A stretch of DNA of 64,000 bases from Axinella damicornis (GCA_963931865.1 OZ007507.1:19719985-19783984); one strand, 5' to 3'; positions 42,752 through 54,185 are shown, numbered from the stretch's first letter. The notes: generated by a model from the sequence alone, not told the origin. Translations and numbers: made by a program.

Positions 42752-43345
42752 GGCAAACCAGGCGAGTAGAAGTACTAGCGACGTGTGGAACCATTACGTG
42801 AAATTGCAGGAGGCTAAGAGAGTGAAGTGCATGCCATGATGATGCTCGAAGGAGCTAGCGTACCACGGGGGTACCTCGAAACAGGTGAGATCATCTACTC
42901 AAAATTCATCCCCTCGGCTACCAAACCAAGCAGAAAGCATCAGAGAAGGCTCAACAAACGTCACTTGACGGCGTTGTGAAAGCTAAATATTGCAGCGAAA
43001 GTCGCTCAAAGATCGTGCTTGCAAAGGATACCTTTGATGAGCTGTACCCAGGTTCAAGGCCAACTAGTGGGGTGACGCACTTGACGGCATGCATTGGTCT
43101 CATGTCATTGTCAATTTGCCGATGACATGAGACCAATGCATGCCGTCAAGTGCATGGGAATTATTCTGTCAGTGATTTCTTTCAGAGAGAAACACGACTT
43201 GCCAGAGGAATCCCAGCTACCTCAACGCTGTCAGAGAGGATTTTCTCTACTGCTGGTCTCATAGTCACAAAGTTTCGTACTTGCCTTAAACCCAGGCAAT
43301 GCTGCATCCCCAGAGGAGAGGGTTTCATGCAGGCCCATTAATGAC
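42752..43345 (+). pseudogene. hAT transposase remnant (BED finger and dimerisation end)
   Basis: The start reads MANQASRSTSDVWNHYVKLQ, then EAKRVKCMP, the N-terminal half of a BED zinc finger, with stops right after. At 43190-43290 the frame TRLARGIPATSTLSERIFST, then AGLIVTKFR, is the C-terminal hAT dimerisation motif (PATS-xxSERxFSxAG). About 500 codons in between are deleted and replaced by a palindrome at 43077-43153. Confidence 0.75.
43077..43153. repeat. Palindrome with 32-bp arms
   Basis: Arms GCACTTGACGGCATGCATTG... at 43077-43108 and 43122-43153 are perfect inverted copies around 13 bases. It lies within the hAT remnant. Confidence 0.95.
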
Positions 43346-43435
43346 ATCATCACTGAACTTGCTTGAGTTACCATATTAATGGCATTGCTCAAACCTGTTT
43401 TTCTAGAAGGGTAAATTCCTTTCATCAGGTGTCAT

Positions 43436-43486
43436 GCATATTTGGCTGGGATGATTAATCGGATTAATCATCCCAGCCAAATATGC
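43436..43486. repeat. Near-perfect palindrome with 25-bp arms
   Basis: Left arm starts GCATATTTGGCTGGGATGAT; the inverted copy follows after one G at 43461. It would extrude as an almost loopless hairpin. Confidence 0.95.
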
Positions 43487-44313
43487 ACTCTTCTTGCTCC
43501 TGCGCCAGCATATCTATAGAGGTCCTCTTCTCAAAACATATTAGCTAGAACTATTATAGGGAAACCAATTATTGTCCTTTGTAGAGAGGTCTATTATAAA
43601 TTGTGTGCCTATAATTATCGGAGGGTCCACTGTCGGAGGTTTTACACTGCAGGTGAGGTAGGGAACTCATGTAGGCAAGATTGAGGGGCATACTGGACGA
43701 CAAGCTCACCTGATGATCTCATTCACATTGAAGGAATTGTGCATTATAATTTATTATTATAAGCTGTCATCTCACGTTTCTGATTCATGCAGGCCTGGTT
43801 CTCAGTGTCATTCTTCTGGCAAGCTGCGTGTGCAACGGCTCATAGGTGTGGCATGGGTGGAGCTTGTGACCACGAGGCTCTGCAGTACGAAGCTGCAGCC
43901 AGCAGCGTGTACTGCTAACAGTTACTGTGGATATACTTAGCTAGATTTCACCAAAATCCATTATTGGCTTACTGCACTAGTAATTTAAAAGCTCAAATGC
44001 TTAACGAAGCATACTCATTAGCTGGTACATATAATTTTATACAAAGAAGAAACTCTACAGTCTCTCAAGAGAAAGAAACTCACAAGGATCAATTCAATCA
44101 AAGAACCACAGACAGACAAAACCAATCGCATAACTTTGCTTTGCGGATGTGTGCAGGGTAATAATAATAAGCTTACTATACAGCAAAACTCAAATGCTAA
44201 ACAAAAACCTATTAATTGGCTTGTATACAAAAAGCATAGTCTTAATAAACTCAACTCTTGTGCAGTCTCTCAAAGTTAACACATGAGATAGACACTCGCA
44301 AATGTTATTGCAG

Positions 44314-45636
44314 TCAAAGGCTATCGAGAATCACTGTGACTTCCTTGCCCGTTTTCTCGTGGCGAACTTTGAGGTGTATTTCAGTTTGGCTTAAGTCAAT
44401 GGTAAGAACAACTCCTTTGTCATCGGACCTTCTTAGAATTTCTCGCAAATCAAAAACCAATGTTCCAACTTCTTTTAGCCCAGTTACAAGCTTTCCATCC
44501 TTGTCTCTTGCGTACCAGATGTCGCGTTCGTGTGATGAGTAGACTGTGAACGTCATGGAGGTTGCGCTACTACTGAATGGGGTCGTGGGACCAATCGAAA
44601 GTACTTCATTGGCACAGATGGTGTCACCGATTTCCGTGAATGGCCGAAACAGATCCCGACAATAATCTTTTCCTTTTTCATCTTTTTTCTTGTAAGCAGG
44701 GTTATGGATGGCAGCATCAAATGGAACACTGACAATGTCTCCATATGTAAGCTCAGCCTTACGGGCCCAGACAATGTCAGGGTTATGCCGGAATTTGACA
44801 GCTCCACAAGCAACTGCCAATTTGGGGTCAACTGGTGCAAAAAACTCAAGTTGAGGACCATAGCGCGCTTGCACGATATCTTGCAAAGCTTTCTTGATGA
44901 ACTTGCACCCTCCAAATCCTCCAACAAGATATATGGCCTCAGGTTTTCCCACCTCCCGTCTGAACATTTCAAGTGCAAGGAATGTATAACGACTAATCTG
45001 ATCAATTGCTGGTTGGAAAAACTCCTTCATCTTCTGTGGCTCGATAGTGAGCACCACTCCATCCAGCTCTGCAACGTTGTGGTACTTTGCATTGATTGCT
45101 TTTTCCAGATTCGTCTGCCCATAGAATCTCCAAAACGAATTGGGGAAACTTATGTGTGCTGGATTTCTCTTATCGTCATCGTCTTCATCACCGAAAATCA
45201 TCTTTTGCTGCTCAAAACTTTCATTGATCAGCTTGCTGAGGTCAGCCCTGTGCTGCTGTTGCAATTGCACGTCGGAAACGTTCAGATACTGCCTGAAGTC
45301 TGGGTCATTCACTATGGTCTGCAAGAACCTGCTAAATTGTTCATTGACTCGTGTTCCTCCCCAGTCATTGCCAGTGGCCTTACTCATCACACAGAAGTGA
45401 TCTTCTTCGTCGATGCGATATGACATGATGTCCACAGTACCTCCTCCGATATCCAGTACTGTAAATTGTTGTGGTTGGATGTGAAAATCATCACTCTTAT
45501 GGCAATACAGCGCAGCTGCTTCAGACTCCAAGGTGAGAGATAGTCTGTCCGGGGCATTCTCAACAGGCCTCTCCAATTTTCGGAACTTGCTGTAAGGAGT
45601 GAGTTTGCAACTAGGAGAAGGAGAGCACAAGCCAGC
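44314..45636 (-). CDS. HSPA12-like large 3' exon
   Basis: Begins after acceptor CCCTCCAG with AGLCSPSPSCKLTPYSKFRK and runs 440 codons to a stop at 44314. It contains the Hsp70 phosphate-2 motif VLDIGGGTVDI, the connect region, and the adenosine motif YLVGGFGGCKFIKKAL. It ends with a beta-rich segment (LTIDLSQTEIHLKVRHEKTG). The join REAAYK|AGL with exon 2 (at 11474 or 59013) is the conserved one in HSPA12 proteins and is in phase. The frame is intact. It could be the 3' part of a gene whose exon 2 is at 59013-59234, with a ~13-kb TE-filled intron, on the same strand. The four exons together would give about 700 residues, close to HSPA12 size. Confidence 0.85.
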   Translation of the reverse strand, partial: AGLCSPSPSCKLTPYSKFRKLERPVENAPDRLSLTLESEAAALYCHKSDDFHIQPQQFTVLDIGGGTVDIMSYRIDEEDHFCVMSKATGNDWGGTRVNEQFSRFLQTIVNDPDFRQYLNVSDVQLQQQHRADLSKLINESFEQQKMIFGDEDDDDKRNPAHISFPNSFWRFYGQTNLEKAINAKYHNVAELDGVVLTIEPQKMKEFFQPAIDQISRYTFLALEMFRREVGKPEAIYLVGGFGGCKFIKKALQDIVQARYGPQLEFFAPVDPKLAVACGAVKFRHNPDIVWARKAELTYGDIVSVPFDAAIHNPAYKKKDEKGKDYCRDLFRPFTEIGDTICANEVLSIGPTTPFSSSATSMTFTVYSSHERDIWYARDKDGKLVTGLKEVGTLVFDLREILRRSDDKGVVLTIDLSQTEIHLKVRHEKTGKEVTVILDSL

Positions 45637-45823
45637 CTGGAGGGATAAAGAAACTTTGTCTGGAATCTGACTGACAGTTTGCTTCATTATCTTGGGTTTG
45701 GATGATGCCTCTAGGTTACATGTAACAAGAGTATATAAAAAGTGTATCGAGAAGTAGGGACAGCAGAACAGCAAAAACTAGCACAAGGTAGGGATGATAG
45801 CTAGCACAAAACAGTTTAGAATA

Positions 45824-46388
45824 CCGTACTCTCGCGAAAGTCCGCCCACTCCGCAAAGAGCGCCCACCCCCCACTTTTGGCTCAATTTTCTATATAGGGT
45901 CAAAGTTTACTCGAATGAGCGCCCACCCTAGGCCCTCGCGCTATAGCCTCGTGCCTCGTGTATAACAGGCGATGGAGCTAGCGCATTAGTGAGATGTTCC
46001 AGCGTATCTGAGGTAAGAACCTCCTTGCAGCAAGTCTCTATTAGTCTGTGTATCCGTATCTATGGTGTCCATGTGTGTTTCCTGGCTTGCCTGTGCTAAC
46101 GACGGCCCCGCGGCCTCCACGCTGGACCTCAGCCAGCGCTTGGCGGCAGCGAAGACGACATGGTGAGCGGTGATGTTGCTAGTGACTCCAGCGATGTAGG
46201 TGTGCTGGGAGGGCTTTGACTCACGCGCGCTTGCTGCTCGATCGCTGCTATTGCGCTACTTGTGTACGTAAACAAAGGTGGGCGCTCTTTCGGGGCTGAA
46301 TGCGGAAACACTCGAAAGAGCGCCCACCCCCCTGTTTTTTGAGAAAGTAAGGTGCAGCACCCATGGGCGGACTTTCGCGAGAGTACGG
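45824..46388. mobile_element. TA-flanked MITE, 565 bp
   Basis: Inverted ends CCGTACTCTCGCGAAAGTCC and complement, with TA duplications at 45822-45823 and 46389-46390. Internal GAGCGCCCACCC motifs occur near both ends. No transposase, so a Tc1/mariner-type nonautonomous element. Confidence 0.8.
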
Positions 46389-46627
46389 TACAACCCCACA
46401 TTACATGTCTAGATATGTAAGGGGGTTGTATACTGAACTGTTCTATGCTATCATCCTACCTTGTTTCCCTGCTGTTCTGATATCCCTAAATATGAAGAGT
46501 ATTTTACTCTTCTTTACATCAATTTTTGGCAGCATACCTGCAGCATTCACCCCACACAGAGTACATGGTCTTGAGTTCAAAGTTGCTTTATGCGCATGCA
46601 TACAAATGAAGAAAATGGTGTCGCAAA

Positions 46628-46860
46628 CAGGCCCGTAGGCAGGATTTCCAGGAGGGGGGTTTGGTACGGGCACTGCCGAAGGCAGTGAACAGAGGCATGT
46701 AGTACTGATGTAGGTAATCCGCACAAATTAAAAGCGCTGAATTTTTTTTTATCACGCGCGTTTTTCAGTGACCTAGATGGGCTCGCGTACCACATTCACC
46801 GCTTCACACTGCATGCCACTGCTTCTGGTTTGCTTGCAATCCCATTTATAGTTCATGAGG
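46628..46860 (+). repeat. Dispersed repeat C copy
   Basis: CACTGCCGAAGGCAGTG, then TTTTTCAGTGACCTAGATGG and CTCGCGTACCAC. The same order appears at 52500-52620 inside the 52445-52865 element and partly at 2262-2280. Confidence 0.55.
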
Positions 46861-47159
46861 GAGTGATTTCAAGTGCCTAGTGACACTTCGAAGTAGTGGA
46901 AAAGTGATGGGGTTGTGCACTGCTCAGTGCAAAATGCTGCTGTTTTGTGTGAAAACCATCCTGAGAGGGTCACGTGATGCAATTTTGAACTAGCCCGACT
47001 GAAGAAAGAAGAAAAAGAACAAAACCAATTTTGGCCGTTTCGCGACTTTCTGCATGGTTGGGTACTTTCGTGATGCTTTTCTGTGACAAATTAAGATGAA
47101 TGCTAAGTTGCTGTAAAGGCATAAGTTATATATACAGAAACCACCATCATAGTGGCCAA

Positions 47160-47417
47160 TGACGTAACCGGAATAGCAACTGAATGTTATTACTAACCAG
47201 TACGCCGGGACCGATGGCTTTACATCCCCTCCGAAGGATGCGGTGCGAACTATTGAAGGTAAAAATGTGTCTTCAAGAACACACCTACTCCTTTTTAGGG
47301 TAGAGCTGAGTCAACTCCTAGGAGAGAAAGAAAACCTCCTATGGCAATGATGGGACTCGAACCAGCAACCTTTCGATTAGCAATCGAATGCTTTAAGCAC
47401 TTGGCCACCAGCCATCC
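47160..47417 (-). mobile_element. tRNA-Ser-derived SINE
   Basis: Minus strand: a tRNA-like head with A box TGGCCAAGTGCTTAAAGC, anticodon arm TTCGATTGCTAATCGAA (GCT, Ser type) and B box GGTTCGAGTCCC at 47343-47417. A tail follows with GGGATGTAAAGCCATCGGTC, a motif common in invertebrate SINE bodies. The tRNA fold is degraded, so it is not a functional tRNA gene. Confidence 0.65.
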
Positions 47418-48454
47418 CATGTCAACTGTTTGTAGGATTGGCCGCTGGACTGGTCACGCGCACCCCCCACCGGCAAAGCCCTACCCACCCTATCGTAATC
47501 CCACAACGGAGCGTGGAGAAGTGGCGACCTAACTTTCGTTTCAGATCGGCGATCGGCCACGAGACATCTCTCTTCTCCACTAACCAACCTATGGCGCCGA
47601 TTTATCCACTTTTCATTCTGTCGCCACAAAACAAATATTCACCAGAAGTGCCACTATTCGTTTTGTGCGCTTCGCACCAAAACCGATTCAGACACACGGT
47701 CGCGGTATTTCGCTATTCGTTTTGTGTCAACAAAACGAATTATACCAAAATGCATGGACCCATATCCACTCTATCCCTAGTATACTGACTCCATGATAGA
47801 TGTTACGCATTCAACGTGTATAACGTGTATAACAAAGCATTCCAAATGACATAATATGGTTTGTGGTGTATGTGGTAGAGTAGTTTCACCCACTGGAGAG
47901 GTCTACTAAACGTTCGTGGATATAGCCTACTGCAGACACTGGTGAACCGGATGTCAAACGGCATGTTTTCAAAGACCTGGGGTTCCAGAGCATAGGGAAG
48001 ACTACCAAATTTAGCTCAAGGATGATGCATCCCCCTACTCATTGCTCACACCTCTAAATGTCCTGATACCCCTTTGCCTGAAAGTGAAGGAGGAGCTGAA
48101 TTAGATGGAACTGGTGAGTGATCTCAACCTGTACAATACTGGCATCAGAGCTTTAGAACAGGCTCCACACGATGGCAGCCTCCTGCCTGAAACCCTAACA
48201 CGCTTGCTACCTTCCTGACCCACACCCTGAAGCCCCCATCCATCAAAGTATCTTAACCTCCATATGGAGCCTACCAAACCCCATGGAAAAAACAACCCAT
48301 CTTCAGAGGCTGATGAGAGTGATTGGCACACCAGCAAGCGCCGTTTACCAATCACTTCAGCCTCCTCCGAATCTTCCTCCACCTAAAACACAACCACAAT
48401 TTTGGGAAGTCACGCTAGTGGCAGAACTCCTCTTACACTCTAGAAGGCTACTAA
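47418..48454. other. Region with possible Gypsy RT debris
   Basis: Around 48068-48120 a frame reads IPLCLKVKEEL then ME, reminiscent of the start of Gypsy RT, but too short to be sure. Confidence 0.3.
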
Positions 48455-49455
48455 CTCTAAGGCTGAGCGATATTATCGATAACGCGATAATTGCGATCAT
48501 TTATTATCGCGATATGGTTTTTGATATTCATGATCGTGATAATCTGCACATGCGCAGAGAGCCATCTACACGTGTATCTTTTTTCGCACTTGCACGCAGC
48601 CGAAGATGTCATAGACAGTCCACTGAACTGTTACCCTTGGAGGGAGCCACAAGCAAGGTATGGGAGCACTTTGGCTTCCCCGCCAAAGACGGGAGCCAAA
48701 CAAGGATGTGGTGCACTGCAAGCCCTGTGGAAAGCGCATGAAGTATTGCGGCAATACAACAAATTTACAAGTTCATTTTTGAGCACCCATTCTAAAGTGT
48801 AGCTACAGGGATCTACTGCAGTCTGAGGAAGAGAAGACAGCTGCTTCTAAGGCATGCACGGATTGCCAGCAGCCTACCCTTGCTCAGGAATATGAAAGGT
48901 AGTGAAGTATTCCCCCCGAATGTCGCCGTGATGGAATCACCGACGCTCTATGCTATTTTATTGCTCGGGACATGCAACTTTTTGATACCGTCAACGACTC
49001 GGGATTTCAGCATCTTCTGCATGCATATGAGCCTCGCTATGTCCCACCAGATCGCAGCTCTTGAGTGTTACAGGGCCATCATGGAGCCTCTGGTTGACAT
49101 CACAGAGGCAATAGGAGCTCAGAAGCGGGTCACTATTTCTGCCATTTGGCCTCTTTTTCATAAGCAATTCAAGATACACTTGAAGCTCTCTCCAGTATCT
49201 GATTCTTAGCTAGTGAAGCAATGAAAGAAGCAATTTCTTCTGAACTCAGTGCAAGATACACTGGAAGGAAAAAGGAGATGATAACAATAGCAGCATTATT
49301 GGATCCTCGATTCAAGAGCCTCTCTTTTCTTCAGCCTGAGGAGATGAGTATATTGTATTAGTAAACTGTTGGTAAATTTCAAATTATTATTATCCGATGA
49401 TATTTTTTTTACAAATCGATCCTGATATGATATTTTGATATCGCTCAGCTCTAAG
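48455..49455 (+). pseudogene. hAT (ZBED-type) transposon remnant
   Basis: Inverted ends TAAGGCTGAGCGATAT and ATATCGCTCAGCTCTA, a classic hAT-type terminus. Inside, a BED finger reads KVWEHFGFPAKDG, then HCKPCGKRMKYCGNTTNLQV in a shifted frame (48655-48765). TDALCYFIARDMQLFDTVND, then FQHLLHAYEPRYVP, spans about 48935-49050, and AALLDPRFKSLSF lies near 49290. Multiple stops. Target duplication not clear. Confidence 0.75.
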
Positions 49456-49756
49456 TCCAACTCAATGCAAGCCTCTTCCGAAGCAGGGACCTAGACCTCT
49501 CTCTGTCCAATGAAAGCCCTATAGACAATTACCTCCAGCCAAGAAGGGCCTCGGGTCCGGTCTTCTGTTTCACCACCAAGTCCAAGCTCAGTTGCAATTA
49601 ATCAACATACCTGAGTTTTAGTAGATCTCTCCAGTGGGTGAAATTAGTGAACACTATCACACGACAACTCAGCTTCAACAGGTTCCAGCCAAAGTATAAG
49701 TTGTAGTTAAGCAATCAAGCAGGGAGAAGCTCAGTACTATATTCTCGGATGATATT

Positions 49757-49850
49757 TTCTCATGGAACCTGACCATTTCTTGTGGAACCTGATCATTTCT
49801 CGTGGAACCTGACCATTTCTTGTGGAACCTGACCATTTCTTGTGGAACTG
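49757..49850. repeat. 20-bp minisatellite
   Basis: About five units of CATTTCTTGTGGAACCTGAC. Confidence 0.9.
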
Positions 49851-49914
49851 ACTCATAAGCCGTTAGTTCCCCTCCCCAATGTAAAGCACCTAGATGACCT
49901 CCCTCTGTCTGAGA

Positions 49915-50150
49915 CATGGCCAAGTATGAGTACATTGCTCACTATGTTCCTGGAAAGTTTTTGTATGCAGCAGATGCTCTCAGAGCTTGCGAGCCTCAAC
50001 ACAGGAAGGAAGTGAGTAGAAGCTCCAGGAGGAAGTAGAGGCCTATGTTGATTTCATCATTCTACCATCCATGCCTGCATGCACAGCTCAAAGACTGCAG
50101 GTGTACAAGCAAGTTCAAATCAAAGACACTGAGTGCTTAATAACTGCAAG
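49915..50150 (+). pseudogene. Gypsy RNase H/tether remnant
   Basis: The frame MAKYEYIAHYVPGKFLYAAD, then AL, matches the HVPGKxNxxADALSR signature at the end of Gypsy RNase H. Continuation EAYVDFIILPSMPACTAQRL is typical of the following linker. The integrase piece of probably the same element is at 51876-52040. Confidence 0.65.
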
Positions 50151-51224
50151 ATTCTGAGAAAGATTTCGTTGAGAGTTCAGTGAAGCTATAGTAGAAAGTC
50201 GGAGGTTGCATACTGTCAAATACACATGAAGGTGATCAGGGAGCGGAGAGGTGTAGAATGAGAGTCAGATTGTCTGTACGGTGGCCTGGAGTTTCATTAC
50301 AAAATATCGCTACAGTGGAGTGAAGATTGTCGTAATTAATGTGACGTCATCACATGCGTCACTTGGTGACCTGATTACCCAAAAGGTCAAACTTTTTTCA
50401 GCGCCTGGGCACTCTGACAGGCTTATAGGCCTGTGTGTGAACATCATCCCTTGACAGTACTGGTTATTATAACTTACTTGTTGACAGAAAGGTTCATTTT
50501 CGTAGTACTGCAGTGCATAGATAGCGGATTTCCTCGAACCGCTAAAGTCGCCCGCTAGAACCCGCTCAAACTTCACAAAATGGGTATGGGGCTGTAGCAA
50601 AAGGATAGCAGAATAGAACCAGACCCGTACAGATTGTCCATTCCAATTTCCTGCCAATTTTTGCGGGGCATAATCAGTACCCTGCTCACCCACATGGCCC
50701 GTCCTATACATATGCGATGCGCTGGAAGTTGTAGGTGTGGCAATAATATGCCCGAAGTGATCGGTTTGTGCTCATAGCAGCCTTTGCTGTTTAGTATCGT
50801 TGGATAGAGCGAAGAATGGAGATTCTGCATATAACAGTGCAAAATTCAGCAGCAGTATAATGATTTTAATAAATTGAAAAACATTCCACTGAAAGACAAT
50901 ATTTTAGCTTGGCTTGTATACAATCATTGATTAAAATTAATTACAAGTCATGTAGTTGGGGGTTGTAAAAATTTGATTGAAGATAAGTATATGGCTATGA
51001 TGTATTGAAATGAAAGTCAAGTCAAACAGTCAGTTGAAAATTGCTGAGAGTGAGCACATCATCGGAGACAACCCCTCCTACCAACACCTCTATCCAGCTA
51101 TGCATGCCAAGTTGTGGCAACAGATTTGAATTGTAAGGACAACACTATCTACTAGACTATACTCGTCACCCTCAAGCTCTCGTCCACTACATCCAACACT
51201 ATCACTCAATTTTTTGCCAAGCAC
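50151..51224. other. Noncoding stretch
   Basis: Contains an open minus frame at 50310-50711 with no recognised domain (FVKFERVLAGDFSGSRKSAI). Probably shadow or unrelated insertion. Confidence 0.3.
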
Positions 51225-51233
51225 AGGATATAC

Positions 51234-51866
51234 TAGCCTCGTACCCAGGCCTTCAAATCGCAGGGGGAAGGCCTGGTATACACTGTTTGCGCATGCATTT
51301 AATTTCCCCCAAAATCTTGGAAAATAGGATATCTCGGTATTCTTCCGTGAAACGATGACGCCGAATGACGTCTAACGTTTACATTCCTAGCTAGAAGATT
51401 GATTAGCAATCATGGCGTGCAGTGTAAGCGAAAATTCTGGTGGTAGTAGTTTCTCTGAGGCTCTTTCCTATGCTTTGCGAAGGCTGAAAATGACACGGAT
51501 TACTGTGAAAGAAGAGCAGCGCTCCTCCATGAGAGCTGTGTACGAAGGCAGCGACGTGTTCGTGTGGCTACCTACTGGCTATGGCAAGAGCCTGTGCTAC
51601 CAAGCACTCCCTTTCCTCATGGACTACAAGAAGGGACTTCTAGACAGTGGAAAGAGCTGTGGTGTGCTGCTTGTGAGCCCTCTGCTGCCCTGTGATCGCT
51701 CTCATGCACACGTACGCGGGTGTGTTTACGCAAAACCTCATCGATTAAGCCCAACCCATTCGCAAACGTCACAATTAAAATTGACGTAATATTTAAATTA
51801 AACGCATGCGCAAACAGTGTATACCAGGCCTTCCCCCCGCGATTTGAAGGCCTGGGTACGAGGCTA
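51234..51866. mobile_element. Mutator-like element carrying a RecQ-like fragment, 633 bp
   Basis: Inverted repeats of about 75 bp start TAGCCTCGTACCCAGGCCTT and extend past CGCATGC. A perfect 9-bp duplication AGGATATAC is at 51225-51233 and 51867-51875. It interrupts a Gypsy integrase remnant. The cargo is the 5' part of a helicase gene, so this has the structure of a Pack-MULE. Confidence 0.85.
51412..51690 (+). pseudogene. Captured RecQ-like helicase N-terminal fragment
   Basis: ATG at 51412 opens MACSVSENSGGSSFSEALSY, then KEEQRSSMRAVYEGSDVFVW and LPTGYGKSLCYQALPF (Walker A, motif I of RecQ-family helicases), to GVLLVSPL at 51682. That is the end of motif Ia, and homology stops there. The following residues belong to the element terminus. 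Motifs II-VI are missing, so it cannot be an active helicase. Its uninterrupted reading suggests a recent capture. Confidence 0.75.
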
Positions 51867-51875
51867 AGGATATAC

Positions 51876-52040
51876 CTGAGATACTTCACAATGACAATGG
51901 TCCACAGTGTGCTTCAAGGGAAATTTGCAAAGGCGTATGGATTCCATCAGCCCCAGAATAAAGGGCAGGTGGAACGAATGGTTCCGACTGAAACAGTCAG
52001 CTGATCCACATCTAGCTGTCAGTGCTGTCTTATCAAGCTG
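51876..52040 (+). pseudogene. Gypsy integrase fragment
   Basis: PEILHNDNGPQCASRE contains the second catalytic Asp region, and a shifted frame gives NKGQVERMV with the third catalytic residue. Split from upstream sequence by the Mutator-like insertion. Confidence 0.65.
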
Positions 52041-52444
52041 TGGTGTGGGTGGAGTCCTTTACTTATTGGGGCGAGCCTGAGCGATCCCCACATAATTGTG
52101 TTCTCAGGGTGTCCGTCTGGTGGATGTCTGTTTGCTGTCCGTTTAGCGTATGGCCGTATATCCAAGTGGAAAATTGAAATTTTGCGCCCCGCCCGTGGCC
52201 CGCGTGCTGGTCATAATGCACGACAGTTCCGAGTACGTTGAGCCTGCTACGTGCTACAAACTACGTACTACAAACTTGAAACTCGCTGTGAACGAATGGG
52301 CTCAGTACGGAAGCGACAAAAAGCTGGGCGTGGGACTGGGAAGGAGGCTACCACGAACTTGAAACTCAGTGCAGACAGCAATGAACGACAATTGGCTCAA
52401 CGTAGTGTCGTAGTCTACGTACAACAAACTTGACACTCCACACT

Positions 52445-52818
52445 CAGGGGCGGCGGCACGTATTTTCGATTGGGGGGGGCAAGCCGATGGCGTAGCCTAC
52501 GTACGCTGCCGAAGGCAGTGCATAGAGGTGCGTAGTGCCGATCAGTCCGCGCGAAGCGCGGAAAAAAATTTTCGCCTTCATTTTTCAGTTACCAGGATGG
52601 GCTCTCGTGGCACCTTCGTGCTTTGTACTGCGCGTTCCAGATGTATGAGGATCGATGCTGCGCCAGATCAGCAACTCGATTCGCATACATCACAAGGTTA
52701 GCCGAGTCAGCCTAGTACTAAGTATAGGGCAGCCGTTGGCTGTTTAATAGTAGCTAGCTAGGAGTTAGGGGGGGCGGTGCCCCCCCTAAATATTTTTCGG
52801 GGGGGCGCTTGCCCCCTT

Positions 52819-52851
<33 letters not shown>

Positions 52852-52865
52852 TGCTGCCGCCCCTG
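52445..52865. mobile_element. Inverted-repeat element with poly(C) interior
   Basis: Ends CAGGGGCGGCGGCACG and CGTGCTGCCGCCCCTG. A 5-bp repeat ACACT flanks it (52440-52444 and 52866-52870). It contains repeat C sequence, GGGGGCGCTTGCCCCC and a 30-base C run at 52821-52850. CAGGGG ends recall hAT, but the flanking repeat is too short for that family. Confidence 0.65.
52821..52850. repeat. Poly(C) tract, 30 bases
   Basis: Pure C run near the right end of the preceding element. Confidence 0.9.
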
Positions 52866-53055
52866 ACACTGAACGGAGCATGCATGAGCTACGAACTTGA
52901 AACTGCAGACCGTCATCAAGCAGAGGCAAGGCCCCGCCCCCAGCTTCCCTTATAAGCTGCACCACGCCGCCTGGTCCTACCAGCCTATGATCACTTAACA
53001 GTGCAAATCAATAAAAACACAATATACAATGCAAAGTGATAGTGCAGATCACTTA

Positions 53056-53734
53056 TACCTTGTTTACACGACACAAAAATAACCGATCCGTGCCCAAGAT
53101 AACCGAACCGTACCGCGCTCGAAACCGTGCCGGCGTGCGTTTACACTAGATCAAGAATAACCGTGCTGAATCAATTATTGAGGGCGTGATCGAACACGTG
53201 CGCATCAGTATAAGTGCTTCTTTAGCTCTGGAGCTAGCTAGAGCCCTGCTCTATGGCTACCTCGCGTTTGCGGAAAGTTTCTCGATCTGCTGTTACGATG
53301 TATGCGTTCGTTTACAGAACACCGGCAGTCGGAGTAGAAGCCACGCCAGGCTGGGTACGACGTTGTTCATTCAACGCAGAGCAAGACAACATGCTGTGCT
53401 TGTCATACTTCTTTCTCAGCTATTACAGTGATTATTGGCTACTCTGAAAGCACCGAGGAGAGAGTGGGTACGTCTCAGGTACGTTGTATACTCAGTAAGT
53501 GCTCACTGCGGTCATACGGTCTTCGTTAGGTTCCGGTACTGAATTGAGACCGCTAGCAGAACGGTTCTAACCGTGCTGGCACGGCACGGTTAGGTGGTCC
53601 AAGAACGGTTATTCTAGCACGGTTCTAGCACGGTTCAGTACAGTTCAGTTAGCGTTTACACGGCAATTTAATAACTGTGCCGAACCGTACTAAACCGTGC
53701 CAGCACGGTTGTTTTGTGTCGTGTAAACGGGGTA
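53056..53734. mobile_element. PIF/Harbinger-like nonautonomous element, 679 bp
   Basis: Inverted ends TACC(TT/CC)GTTTACACGACACAAAA, with TTA target duplication at 53053-53055 and 53735-53737, as expected for Harbinger. The interior is rich in GGCACGGTT/AACCGTGCC words near both ends. No transposase or Myb-like frame. Confidence 0.8.
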
Positions 53735-54099
53735 TTAGACAACAAAGTGAAACAATTAGATAGCCTAGATGCAGAGAATATAGCTACAATGTCATACTAA
53801 AACTCGTCTTTCAGCAACTTCATGGTCTTTCAGCCAACTAACTTTCACGGCTAATGCATACAACAACATTGCTAGCGGAAACAGAAACACTGAATGGTTC
53901 AGCCAGCGATAGCCCTCTTTGGTCACACACTCACTTCCAACAATGCTGATCATGAATCATATATTGACATGCAGTACGTCAAGGCGAGCCCCACAATGCC
54001 TTGCATTCTCCTAGTCTACAGGTAGACATACCGTATATCTGGAAATTTTTGTGTAGTAAAATTTTCGTGTTTTAATATTCCGTGTCATAATATTTTGGG

Positions 54100-54185
54100 G
54101 TGGTGGATTGGCGTAGTGGGATAACATCTTGACAGGGAGCCCAGCTAGGCGGTGGTGCCGCAGGTTCGATCCCCAGAAGTGGTGT
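54100..54185 (+). mobile_element. tRNA-like SINE head
   Basis: A box TGGCGTAGTGGG and B box GGTTCGATCCCC spaced about 50 bases apart give a pol III promoter layout. There is no intact cloverleaf. Confidence 0.5.

Noticed and set aside
44704..45423. Plus-strand frame of 239 residues within the HSPA12-like exon
   Set aside because: Antisense shadow of a conserved Hsp70-type exon.
47343..47417. Functional tRNA-Ser gene
   Set aside because: Boxes A and B and the anticodon arm are present, but acceptor pairing is poor and it continues into a SINE-type tail.
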